Positions 47,941 through 57,750 of a DNA stretch of 64,000 nt are shown piece by piece. Numbering within the stretch: position 1 is the first letter of the stretch; every line of letters starts with the position of its first letter. The translations under genes were made by a program, and so were the position numbers. Source of the stretch: Arenicola marina (taxonomy: Eukaryota; Annelida; Polychaeta; Arenicolidae); assembly GCA_964019135.1 (NCBI GenBank), contig OZ025258.1:31118186-31182185 (forward strand), in the 5' to 3' direction. The notes beneath the pieces are model-generated. The model had not been told where the DNA came from and did no database searches. It worked only from the letters and a program-made list of their open reading frames with translations.

Positions 47941-48843
47941 GCCGTCTTCCGGAAGTTCCTGTCGGCCACGAAGAGCAAAATGAAGACCCCACACATCAAG
48001 TACGAGCGGTCGGTCGGTGGGCCCTCGGGGTCCGGAAAGCGGGCGGGCGCCGTGGGCGGGGCCCCCGCCGAGGGCATCGACCTGGGCGCCGAGGAGGACG
48101 AGGACTTCGCCCAGCGTAAGGTCCAGTGGCAGGAGGAGCTGGACGGCATGAGTGACTTCCTGCTGCTCAAGTCCACGGAGGAGCAGCGGGAGGAGGGGGT
48201 CGAGTCCCCCGTGGACACGGCCTCCGTGGAGGACAAGGACGGGATGCCCGTCTTGACCGCCGTTTTCGACGTCCAGTACTTCAAACCAGACGAAATCCAG
48301 CTCAGCGTGGAGAACGATCAGCTGACCCTGGAGGCCGTTGCCACGGACGACCGGCCAGACGCGGTCTTCCGGAAGACGATGATCCGGAAAATCGACCTGC
48401 CGAAGTACGTGGACTCGAAGATGATGCACTGCGAGTTGTCTGAGGACAAGAAACGCCTGACCATCGAGATGCCCTTCCACCTGCCTCCGCAGCGCCGCCC
48501 GACGGGCCCAAACGTGGTGCCCATTACTGAGGGCCCGGATGGCAAGCGCCGCATCCGCCTCGCCTTCATGATCGGCCCGGAGTTCACCAGCGATGACGTC
48601 ACACTGGACACCAACGGCCGGAAGTTGTTAATCCGCGCCGCCTATAACGAGAATGTGGGACGCTACGGGGCGCAGGTGTCGGGACGGGAAGTGACGCGGG
48701 AGTACTTCCTGCCGGACTACGTCGAGGTGGACGCCGTGAACCACGTGTTCAGCCCCGATGGCCGCCTCTTCGTGGAGATCCTGATCAAGCCGGACAAACC
48801 CTATAAGTGTGAAGTCACCACCGAGGACATCACGGATTCCTAG
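47941..48843 (+). CDS. Small heat-shock protein with tandem alpha-crystallin domains, exon 2
   Basis: ATP-independent chaperone of the alpha-crystallin/HSP20 family, expected to hold unfolding proteins in the cytosol. With the upstream ATG the product is 301 residues. Residues 1-103 are an N-terminal arm with an acidic linker (EEDED, 52-56) and a predicted helix (58-86). Domain 1 is about 104-182 (AVFDVQYFKPDEIQLSVEND, then RKIDLPKYVD, CELSEDKKRLTIEMP). A VPI at 194-196 resembles the IXI-type anchor. Domain 2 is about 203-286 (IRLAFMIGPEFTSDDVTLDT, REYFLPDYVEVD, FSPDGRLFVEIL). Two domains in one chain recall flatworm Tsp36 and p40; most animal relatives have one. The exon is unbroken and GC-rich, ending in TAG (48841). 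TTG at 47935 is part of the acceptor, not a start. Confidence 0.93.
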   Translation, partial: AVFRKFLSATKSKMKTPHIKYERSVGGPSGSGKRAGAVGGAPAEGIDLGAEEDEDFAQRKVQWQEELDGMSDFLLLKSTEEQREEGVESPVDTASVEDKDGMPVLTAVFDVQYFKPDEIQLSVENDQLTLEAVATDDRPDAVFRKTMIRKIDLPKYVDSKMMHCELSEDKKRLTIEMPFHLPPQRRPTGPNVVPITEGPDGKRRIRLAFMIGPEFTSDDVTLDTNGRKLLIRAAYNENVGRYGAQVSGREVTREYFLPDYVEVDAVNHVFSPDGRLFVEILIKPDKPYKCEVTTEDITDS

Positions 48844-48974
48844 TGGGTGGGCGGCAGCCGCACGTGGCCTTGACCTTGATATACACACGCAACGAATGGC
48901 TGACTCATCAGGAATTTGGTGAGGTGCTTATCGCACTTGGCTGGCTACATGGTGGCGACCCCCCCTGATGTCGT

Positions 48975-49455
48975 CGATCAATGACACTCTGATGTCCTCG
49001 GACTAGCCAATGAAACTCTGATGTCCATGGAATAGCCAATGACACTCTGATGTCCTCGGTCTAGCCAATGACACTCTGATGTCCTCGGACTAGCCAATGA
49101 CACTCTGATGTCCATGGAATAGCCAATGACACTCTGATGTCCACGGACTAGCCAATGACACTCTGATGTCCTCGGACTAGCCAATGACACTCTGATGTCC
49201 TCGGACTAGCCAATGACACTCTGATGTCCTCGGTCTAGCCAATGACACTCTGATGTCCTCGGTTTAGCCAATGACACTCTGATGTCCTTGGACTAGCCAA
49301 TGACACTGATGTCCACGGACTAGCCAATGACACTCTGATGTCCACGGACTAGCCAATGACACTCTGATGTCCTCGGACTAGCCAATGACACTCTGATGTC
49401 CACAGACTAGCCAAGGACTCTCTGTTTTCGTTGGACTAGCTAATTATTGACACTC
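48975..49455. repeat. 29-bp minisatellite carrying 14 NF-Y-type CCAAT motifs
   Basis: Units of TGATGTCCTCGGACTAGCCA plus ATGACACTC. Fourteen units keep AGCCAATGA, a full match to the NF-Y consensus RRCCAATSR; the edge units have lost it. Spacing is 29 bp, slightly under three helical turns. The array starts about 130 bp after the heat-shock stop codon. Confidence 0.93.
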
Positions 49456-50026
49456 TGATGTACCTGTATTCACGTTGTTACTGCGCTCACTCACGGTGTC
49501 CCACTGCTGGGGCTAGGGCCACGCGACGACCAGGCCATCCCCTCTGGAAGGACACTTTGTACACAGATGAAGACTTGATATGATTACATAATAAGAAAAT
49601 TGAGGGTTTGTGCTTGCCTTTATGTACGAATTGTTAACATAACTAATGATTTCCGGACGCTTGAAAATAATGTGAGCCCCGTGTGTTATCTGTGGCATAA
49701 CGCCGTCGACAAGGTCATCCGTGGCATAATGCCGTCGACATTGTCATGAAAGCATCCGTTTTGCAGACATCACTTGATGAGCGTTTTTAACGTGCTTTGT
49801 TTGCCTAGTACTACTTTCAACATTTCCATTGTTTCAGTAGACTCCCTCAGTGACCGTAGCATAGCAATTTGTCATTAGATTTATATATATATAATATATA
49901 CATATACATGTAGATATACAAACAGGTGGTTCCCACTGTTTGAGCTCTCCACATACCAGCTTCCGCGCGTAGTATTACTGTTACATGTGGTTAATTATTT
50001 TGCAGTTTTGTCCCAGTTGTATGTAA

Positions 50027-50032
50027 AATAAA
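50027..50032 (+). terminator. Candidate polyadenylation signal AATAAA
   Basis: First canonical AATAAA downstream of the heat-shock stop codon, in AT-rich sequence. No T/GT-rich element is obvious just after it. Confidence 0.35.
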
Positions 50033-50644
50033 TTGCGAATTTGATTTTGTTAAATCGGGACTGAAAAGGTTCATGTTTCTGGTCAAACGTAACTTTCTAA
50101 ATGATGCGAAAAACAGCTATATGTTAAAGGTTTCTGTCAAGACACCTATAGTAAAATGGTAACAAAAATTAAACCCAAATGCTCCTTCAGATACAAAATA
50201 ACAGATAAGCCTGCAAAACAACAAACCCAGAAATTTCCTTCCAGGATTGTTGACAGGATTGTTGGACGCTGACGGGAAACATTACCTTTTCAGTCCTTAT
50301 ATAAAGGTACTTACAACGTGACGGAACTACAGATTTTGTCTGAGATAGTGATGGGAACATGCGAGGTTACGTCTTCGGGGTATTTGTGTGCTCTGTGCAG
50401 TGGAGTAATTCATGAGGCCTTCCTGTCAAACGTATTTTTGTTCTCTTGCAAAGAAAATAATAAAACTTTAATAACTACTAGTACGTGTTCTCGTCAGATA
50501 CATGTTTTTGTATTATTTTTATTTTTAATAATGTGCATAGCTGGAAATTCCACCACGTGAATCACATCAGCTCAGGTCGCGTTCAGGCGAAGTTCTAGGT
50601 ACAGGTGAGTGGTGCGACTGCGACTATATTCGACTAGACTGTAT

Positions 50645-50678
50645 TACCAAAGATACTAGTGTACTAATATCTTTGGTA
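50645..50678. repeat. 34-bp near-perfect palindrome related to a transposon end
   Basis: TACCAAAGATACTAGT pairs with GTACTAATATCTTTGGTA with one mismatch. The right half shares GTACTAATATCTTTG with the terminal repeats of the element at 57751-58963, so it may be two fused ends of the same family. Confidence 0.65.
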
Positions 50679-50799
50679 TCACGTAGTACGCATAAGCGTA
50701 TCCCCCTGAGTTACACAAAAATATGTATACATCTAGGCCATCAATCGTCACATGAAGCGCGCTTTAGGTTAGAATCCGTTTTTGTAACCCACAGCTTGT

Positions 50800-51060
50800 C
50801 ACTGGGCGCCTTTAGTAACCCTCACCAAGTCAATTGTTAAGCAGGCTGAGCTGCAGATCAACAGGTCATGAGTTCGCGCCCTCGGGATTGCCTCGGAGGC
50901 AAGTCTCATCCCATATCGTGTCCTTGTCACGGACCAAGGGTTGGACTGTAATAATTTAGCCTTCATGTGCACAAAAGTGCCCTAGCCACCACCATTTCAC
51001 TTTCACTCCACTGGGTCAACCGATTAATTTTAATTAATGGGGTGCAGGTACTATTTAAAG
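50800..51060 (+). mobile_element. Possible second tRNA-derived SINE family, decayed
   Basis: AAGCAGGCTGAGCTGCAGAT, then CAACAGGTCATGAGTTCGCGCCCTC, resembles the second half of a tRNA head including a B box (GAGTTCGCGCCC, 50870-50881). The A-box half is unclear. No flanking duplication found. The body is unlike the SINE at 19857. Confidence 0.38.
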
Positions 51061-51566
51061 GCAAACGTGACAATTTATGAACGGAATACATTTTTGGTAC
51101 AAGATGTTATTTGATAATATAGACTAAAATTAACCACTGCTACCTGTACGACTTCTATTGAACATTAGTGAAAAACTGCAGCCATCAAAAAAGGATGTTA
51201 TATTATCACAGAAAGACGGAAATAACACAGCGGAGCAAACTCCCCGTTTACTAAAGACCGTTAAACGGGATCTAAACACCGGAATGTTCCATCCCGATAT
51301 TCTGTTCCCGGCGTTCCACACTCTGCGTGTCCTGTCTGTAACCTTCCCCTGTGCATTGTGTCTACGACCCGAGACTGAACAATAAAACCTCGGAGCCCTC
51401 GTCTCCTACAGGGAATCAGACATTCAGTTTTACCCTGAGACGAAGGCAGTGGGACAAGGCAAACCATTAACAGAACTCCCGCGCCATTTCTAAGCGATAT
51501 ATATTTTTTCTGGGGGTGGAACACCGTGAAATAAACCATTAATCGCCACCACCGCTGGCCAACGAA

Positions 51567-51702
51567 ATGAGAAAAGAAAACGTTGGTACAGAGATCCATC
51601 GGAATTTGACGAATCCACAATTTGAGGTCCTGGACTGTGGCCTTCCATTGAATACAACATGGCGGGGACAATGGTCGGGTGTTAAGCTTATTTCTGTCAC
51701 TG
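51567..51702 (+). CDS. Candidate first coding exon, protein unknown
   Basis: ATG at 51567, preceded in frame by a stop at 51540, opens 45 codons plus one base: MRKENVGTEIHRNLTNPQFE, then VLDCGLPLNTTWRGQWSGVK, LISVT. It ends at a strong donor, GTAAGC (51703), leaving a phase-1 intron. The amino-acid mix and codon use look real. Reading on without splicing it stops after 14 more codons. A 203-codon frame on the opposite strand (51261-51872) overlaps it; I judge the plus strand more credible. A YY1-like ACATGGCGGG lies inside. Family not recognised; no downstream exon identified. Confidence 0.33.
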
Positions 51703-52316
51703 GTAAGCAAATGGGGATTAGTACCAATATTAACACGCAATAAGCTAATAACTGAATTGTTACGGCATATTTTGCAGAGATCCTGGTGATACTGTTGGAA
51801 GAAGATATACTTGTATGTCGCAGATAATATCACTACGTCATGATATAGTTTTACATTTGACATGTACAGCATGCATCAAGCAGGAATGTTGTCTGTTGCA
51901 TTAAATCCCGCATACATTATATACAAGATTATATGAATCGCCATTAGAAAATAACAAATTGGTGCTTGACAAATGAAATGTCGTGAACACGCTTTGGCTT
52001 TCAAACTATATCACAATGGAAGGTCAAAGCAACTATTCAATGCAGTTTGTCAAAGATAATAATTTGATCGATCGTTATAGTCTGGCTGGATGGCCTCTCA
52101 GAGGGGGGCACACCGGGCCATGTCCATGGACGTGTTCTGCTTTCACTGGAATCCATCTGTCTCGGGGAGGTCAGCCCTCCAGGTGCCGCCACTGGCGCGC
52201 CCCTTCTCCTCTCACTCCGCTGAACACCAATGTCAGAACGAGTGACCGTCCTTCACTTCACCAGAACCACGTCTCGCTCTCACTAGCGCTGTCAGTCTTT
52301 GTTGATATCTGCACCC
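51703..52316. other. Unannotated stretch
   Basis: Nothing recognised; possibly intron if the preceding exon is real. Confidence 0.4.
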
Positions 52317-52323
52317 CCCCCCC

Positions 52324-52382
<59 letters not shown>

Positions 52383-52402
52383 CCCTCTCTCTCTCCCTCC
52401 CC

Positions 52403-52443
<41 letters not shown>

Positions 52444-52500
52444 CCCCCCCTCTCTCTCTCCCCCTCTCTTCCTCGCTCTTTCTCCCCCTGTCGTGGTCTC
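52317..52500. repeat. CT microsatellite with poly-C interruptions
   Basis: (CT)n runs broken by CCCC tracts. They give rise to serine/leucine-rich frames with no biological support. Confidence 0.95.
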
Positions 52501-53094
52501 TGTCGCTGTACATTCCTTCGCTCTCTCCAGTTACGCTCTTTTTCCTACGCTCTTTCGCGCTCTGCGATTCTATGCCTCTGTCTTTGTCTATATCTTCGAT
52601 GTTCCATATTCCTCTCCCCTATATTTTTCTTGCATGTCTCTTTCTCTGTACATGTCTCTCGCTCTCTGCTCCCCCATCCCGCACCGCCCCGCCCCGCCCC
52701 AACCTCCCTCCTCCCACTCCCTTCCGGTTTCCCAAGCTTCCCCTTCTGACCACAGACTCCCAACCCGGGGTGTCAAATGGCTCATTACTCCCGACATCTC
52801 CACGGTCCCATCAGCAGAAATGGGATCTGGCGGCTGTGGCCACGAGGAGGAAGCTAAAACACCGACTCCTGGAGGGCGATCGTGTGGTAGCGGTGGGCAG
52901 TGGCAGCTCTCGGCAGTAAACGGGGTATAATACAGACGCTTTACGCCGTGGTAATCGGCGGCCATTTTATAACTATTACAATCCCGTAAAGACGTAATGT
53001 ACTGCCAGCTTGACTACAAAAACTAAAAATATGGTGAAAGGCAAAAGCCTCAGCCACCAGTTTACACGTCCAATACCAGTCGGGGGTTCGATTG

Positions 53095-53370
53095 TCTTTG
53101 TCTTGGAAAGACTGAGTGTAGGGGTCTGGAAAGGGTAAATGACGACACGCGACGCAGGCATATTTGAAAAATCGACATTCGACATTGACCCCCAAATTCC
53201 CACCCTAAAGATCTGAAAAAGCGACATCGACACAGATTTTGGACAAACAAACGACACTGAACGTAGCCAAAAAGCGACACGGAACGTCGTGAAAAATCGA
53301 CATTCGACACTGAAAATTTTGAAAAATTGACACTGGACACTGGATCTCTCATGTACTATGTACTATGTAC
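53095..53370 (-). repeat. CGACA-rich dispersed repeat, copy A (minus)
   Basis: The sequence carries GAAAAATCGACATTCGACAC-type motifs at 20-30 bp intervals. Its reverse complement matches copy B at 60200-60395 over about 190 bp, from the TGTCGATTTTT block to a shared GGGTAAATG and GGGGTCTGGAA end. Class unknown. It has no terminal inverted repeat or tRNA head that I can see. An open frame (53062-53352) runs along it in the same frame as copy B. Confidence 0.75.
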
Positions 53371-54409
53371 AGTGCGGTAGAACATGGTACTGCAAAATAT
53401 AATAAAATATAATAAATCGCGCGATAGGCCTAATGTCATGATTCGTGTTAATTATTCCATGTTTACTTGGAACATCGACATTTAATAATCCAATCTCCCA
53501 AGAATAGTCACCTCATGTACGCTGTCGGTGCATGGTGCCGCATGTCTTACGTACATATGTCTTACAAGGTCAGGCGCGGATCCAGGATTTCGAAAATGAG
53601 TAGGGGCCACTTTCGAAAGTCATATAACTGGGTGGGGATGGAGGGGGCTTGGAAAATCGGCGGGGGCGGGGCAGGGGAGGCAACACAGGCGGGTCCAGTA
53701 CACACAAATGGAGGGTCGACATTTTACATGACATAAGCAGTTACCATTGAAACACAGTATCTTCGCTCAACAAAATGGCAAGAGGAGATGCATGATCGCA
53801 AGAATATGTGGTCAACTTACAATGTGTGGCAAGCCGGCCCTCTAGTTCCACAGACTGTCGAAAAGTTTCAAGGAACTTTAAAACTATCATATTCTATCAT
53901 GTCAACCGGGCCTCACGTCCGTAGGCTCGAAACGTGTTAATGCCAAGGTAACTAGGACTAAAAATGGTTTTACACGAATCTCGCTTCCGGTTTTCCTGCT
54001 TCCTGGCTGACACTTCCGGGTGCATTGACGGGAACCAGCCCTTTTGTTATTAGATAAAACGATCACACTGTTTCTATTTCTGCATCGTAATACGAGATTT
54101 TAACCATATTAATCGGCCTTTTCTCCCTTGGCAGATATAATTCTATCAATCTATAACCAGTGCTGGACAGCTGAGCTGACTCAATATTTACTTCAAGCTC
54201 CCCGCACGGTGGCGTTACGCAAGCTCCGCTTTTACCGCTGCTGTCGGCCGCGGGCAAATTTCAGGTTCTTGAAAAACGGTCAAATCAGCTGTAATTTCTT
54301 GCAACATTATAATTTTCAAGAACAACACATAAAAATAACGAGCTCTGTGTATTTGATACAGCAAAAAACATGTTGTACCCTGTCAAAAAGTTATAATTGA
54401 GACTGAACT
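53371..54409. other. Unannotated stretch
   Basis: GGCGCGGATCCAGGATTTCG near 53575 resembles ends of small transposons, but no partner end was found. Nothing else recognised. Confidence 0.4.
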
Positions 54410-54422
54410 CTTTCTTTTCATC

Positions 54423-54671
54423 GGGCCCCGCGCGACAGCTCAGTGGGCTAGAGCGCTCGCAATGAGTGCTCTGGTCACCTGAGAGCCTAACGGCACGTGG
54501 GTCGGTGGTTCGAGCCCTGCTGTGGCCATGTCTGTGTGGATAAAGATCCCATGTCTTTCTTCGTAAAGTATAGGGGGTTACCCCCGGGGAACACGGCTCC
54601 ACTTTCCCTTCCTTCTCCCATTGACGCGATATGACCAAAAGTGGTTAAAGCGTCCTGAATAACCAACCAGC
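54423..54671 (+). mobile_element. tRNA-derived SINE, full length, with perfect 13-bp target-site duplication
   Basis: Same family as 19857-20117, with a GACAGCTCAGTGG A-box region, a GGTTCGAGCCC B box (54507-54517), the GGGGGTTACCCCCGGGG hairpin and an AACCAACCAG tail. It is flanked by identical CTTTCTTTTCATC (54410-54422 and 54672-54684). The intact duplication points to a recent insertion. Confidence 0.93.
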
Positions 54672-54684
54672 CTTTCTTTTCATC

Positions 54685-55503
54685 ACCTGATACGGTGTGT
54701 TATTAGGCTTAGGCTGGGTCCCGGCACGAATTTGTAGAAATGCGCGACTCATTTTTCCTATTAATTTGCGCAGAGCCGCACTGGCGAGCGAGTGTGAAAA
54801 TGCATTGAGGAAGTAGGCGACAACAGAGATATAATGCTAGAATAGTGCTAGCGGAGTGAGTCGAAGGCAGAGCGTGTATTCACTTCTGTCGCCTGCTGTC
54901 AATCGTTCGTTTCAGGGCAGAAATTCGGAAGAACCATGGAACTTACTAAAAATACGCACCACTAAGTCATCAATAACATTAGATCCTAAAGATACGCCTG
55001 TGTGTAAAACAGGGGGGGGGAGCACTATGATGCAAATCTGATGGGGGGTTCCGCGGGTGCCTTGATGCCTGAGAAACCGATGTGATGAAAAAGATATCCC
55101 TATAGAGCGTATGATGAAAGAGATGAAAAAGGGGGGCTTTATCGCTGAACCCATACCCAACAATATATTAAGTGGCGCCCCCCCCCCATCCCCCACCTCC
55201 CTCCGGGTGTAACGGAAACATCGATTGAGGACCAAACCTTTGTCTCGGAAGCAGATATACCGGTATATATACCATGTTCATACAATGTTTCAATTAAGCT
55301 TCAATTTGTGGCACAATACTGATTCGATTTGTAGATAATGTGCACAACTTGCAAACTTGGTCAAATGCCGTGATCTTCTGAAAACAAATAGATATGTGGT
55401 TTTTGCATTGCTCACAGTAACGGAATGTGCGCAATGTCGGCGGCCTAAAAATTGTCGTTGGTAGCTAGTGGAGATCGTCATAACGCACCCGTGGCTGATC
55501 AAG
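54685..55503. other. Unannotated stretch
   Basis: Nothing recognised apart from G- and C-runs near 55010 and 55178. Confidence 0.4.
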
Positions 55504-55590
55504 ATGGCGTCAACGGATTCATGTGACGCTCCGCTATCATTCCGTAGTCTGTGGTGCACGGCCTCACGCTTGTCGGGTGAGGCTTGCCAG
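55504..55590 (+). CDS. Candidate first coding exon, protein unknown
   Basis: ATG at 55504 in the context CAAGATGGCG (start context and YY1-type motif) opens exactly 29 codons, MASTDSCDAPLSFRSLWC then TASRLSGEACQ. They end at a textbook donor, CAG followed by GTGAGG (55591), leaving a phase-0 intron. An in-frame ATG at 55468 would extend it by 12 residues. No family recognised. No downstream exon is found before the transposons at 56058 and 57751. It resembles the exon at 1159 in start context and in ending at a donor. Confidence 0.33.
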
Positions 55591-55748
55591 GTGAGGCCGC
55601 GCGTCCTCCGCACGGACGGACGGCTCGGGAAGAGACTATATCATTCCGTTGTCTAGTGTTTCCAAAAAAACATAAGATTGTGCCTGAAACTGTGCCATAG
55701 AGTATTTATATGTGGGTAAACATGCAGGTAAAGCTAAATCATTAATCA

Positions 55749-55816
55749 TTTACCGCCAATGGTTTCCAATTAATCACAATGCTTTACCGCCAATGGTTTC
55801 CAATTAATCACAATGC
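55749..55816. repeat. 34-bp tandem duplication
   Basis: TTTACCGCCAATGGTTTCCA plus ATTAATCACAATGC occurs twice back to back without change. Confidence 0.93.
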
Positions 55817-56057
55817 TCAAATTCATATAAGCATACTCTTAATCGGGCTAAAATGTCTATAAATCAGGAACCGGAAGTTATATTTAAAAGACTACAGTTT
55901 TCCCAACATCGAAATGAAATCGACGATTTTCTCTTTACCACCAAATAGGAAATCTTTCACATCGTATATTATGGAAAGTTGAAGTATTCAAGACTTTTTT
56001 CACTTTAATCCAATTCTAGTACATCGAGAAAAAAAATCATATCAGTACATATCAGTA
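55817..56057. other. Unannotated stretch
   Basis: AT-rich; nothing recognised. Confidence 0.4.
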
Positions 56058-56955
56058 CAGTGGAACTCTATGTTAAGACCACCTACGGGACTGGGCCAAA
56101 GTGGCCTTATTAGCGGGTTTGCCTCATTAGCGAAACTGCCCCAATAACAACAGTTAGTGTTATTATCGATGGGATTATCACTGGCGCCAACAATGGAGCG
56201 GTGAGACGCAACGGGGGTGGGGGGGGGGGGGTGGCGGTTATGTAGTACGAAAACAAGTACAGTCTGTGACGTCCTTTTATATGCATTCTGGTATTGAACT
56301 GTGAACACCTTCAGCTTCAAAACAATGAAGGCGAACGGCTTGGCCAGTTTACAAGCAGCTGATTACTATTATCATGCCTGTTGCATGCAATAGATTAGTG
56401 CTTAATCTGTAAAATAAACATGTCACCAGCAAAGCCGTGTCCGTGATATCACAGATCAAATAACGATGTGTGTTACTGTCTTTGTGCCCATTACTGTTTA
56501 CACATACATCAGTCCGCAAGAGATCAATCCGTATCCTTTAATCTTAAAATAAACATTTCACTAACACAAATGTCCCTGATGTACATCTGTCTTTGTACAT
56601 ATCAATATCCCCGAGTGTATTCACAGTCTCTGGGCCCATGAAAGCAGTTACTCTTTGCTTCAGGGCTAGTATAACTCGGACACTCGTTGGGGGAAAACAG
56701 TTTGTTGGATGCTTATTGGTGTCCACGAGTTTCGAAAAAAATCGTCGAAACTTCCGTGGTCGAATAAACGGGGCTGAATTCTATTGAAATTAATTGGTTG
56801 GGTCTGGTCTTGGTAATGCCGAATTAGCGAGGTGGTCGCATTAGCGGGGTTCAGGCCAATGTTAAAGTATCGGCAAAAATTCGGGGCTGGGAAAAAGTGA
56901 TCTTAATGGCGGGGCGGTCACGTTACTAGGTTTGTCTTAAAGCGGGGTTCCACTG
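56058..56955. mobile_element. 898-bp pogo/Tc1-mariner-like MITE with TA target duplication
   Basis: The left end CAGTGGAACTCTATGTTAAG and the right end (reverse complement CAGTGGAACCCCGCTTTAAG) form terminal inverted repeats, flanked by TA on both sides (56056-56057, 56956-56957). Secondary similarity (ATTAGCGGGTTTGCC against ATTAGCGGGGTTCAGG) extends inward. There is no transposase frame. CAGTGGAAC termini with TA duplication suit the pogo branch of Tc1/mariner; the branch is less certain than the class. Confidence 0.75.
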
Positions 56956-56957
56956 TA

Positions 56958-57750
56958 TATAGCGACTATGTCGTTTTCCTCTGCTGCATCAATTAAATGA
57001 AGTAAGTTAAAGATATTTTCTGCAATATATACATGTAACTCGTTTGGTCTGTTTTAATTAGCGCCTGTGGTGTTGCTTTAATTCGGTTTGCCATGCATTT
57101 TATAATCGGCGTTTAACAAGCTAATCGGGCGCCACTTTTATACATAAGCACTAAGAATTTATAAAAGGCAGAGGGAAGGCCGTCGATCTGAGCCTATTTT
57201 CTGCTATACCTCAGTCTGCATAATCTCTCTCTTTGGCCGTTAATGAAGGATGGTATTTTCAAGGAAGGTTTTTTGGTAGTCGTTGAAATAGTATCGCTAT
57301 CTGGAATCACGGAATGAGAGTAAAAAGAAGACACGAATGTTTTTGAAGTTCACAATAATATGATTTTGGCCAACAGTAAATGTTATTTGCTTACAGTGTA
57401 ATGTGGCATCTATAACTTTTATATACAGTATCGTAATATGTCATTTTAAAGCCTGGGACTAATTTAAACGGGCATCATCGTCATCAGAAGGCCCCACGAG
57501 TTCGGTGGAATGTATGATATGTTGGTGAGATATGATTCAGCCAACGTAACCTCGATCAATAAGGTTACACATTGTTTATGCGTAACTGTATAACTTTAAA
57601 AATCACAATGTTGGGTGGCTCTAGCGCCAGCGACCTTTAAGGTCTTAGTGGGAGTCTCCCGGCCAAGTCGACACTATTTGTTTCACTTCTCGTTTGTATT
57701 TACGTCATACTTGGTCAAATAATCGAATCTTGAATCTTGAATCTACATGG
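56958..57750. other. Unannotated stretch between two transposons
   Basis: AT-rich; nothing recognised. Confidence 0.4.

Larger units (their letters stand above)
48844..50040 (+). other. Probable 3' UTR and downstream region of the heat-shock gene
   Basis: The first AATAAA after the stop is at 50027-50032, and another is at 50459-50464. If used, the 3' UTR would be about 1.2-1.6 kb and include the 29-bp CCAAT array. A 30-odd-bp motif (GTGGCATAACGCCGTCGACA) is repeated twice at 49691-49745 and an AT-rich microsatellite lies at 49880-49912. Confidence 0.4.

Noticed and set aside
51261-51872. 203-codon minus-strand frame
   Set aside because: No recognisable domain. The opposite strand carries a better exon candidate with a strong donor.
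51983-52930. 315-codon plus-strand frame
   Set aside because: Its centre is a CT microsatellite; the rest shows no codon bias or domain.
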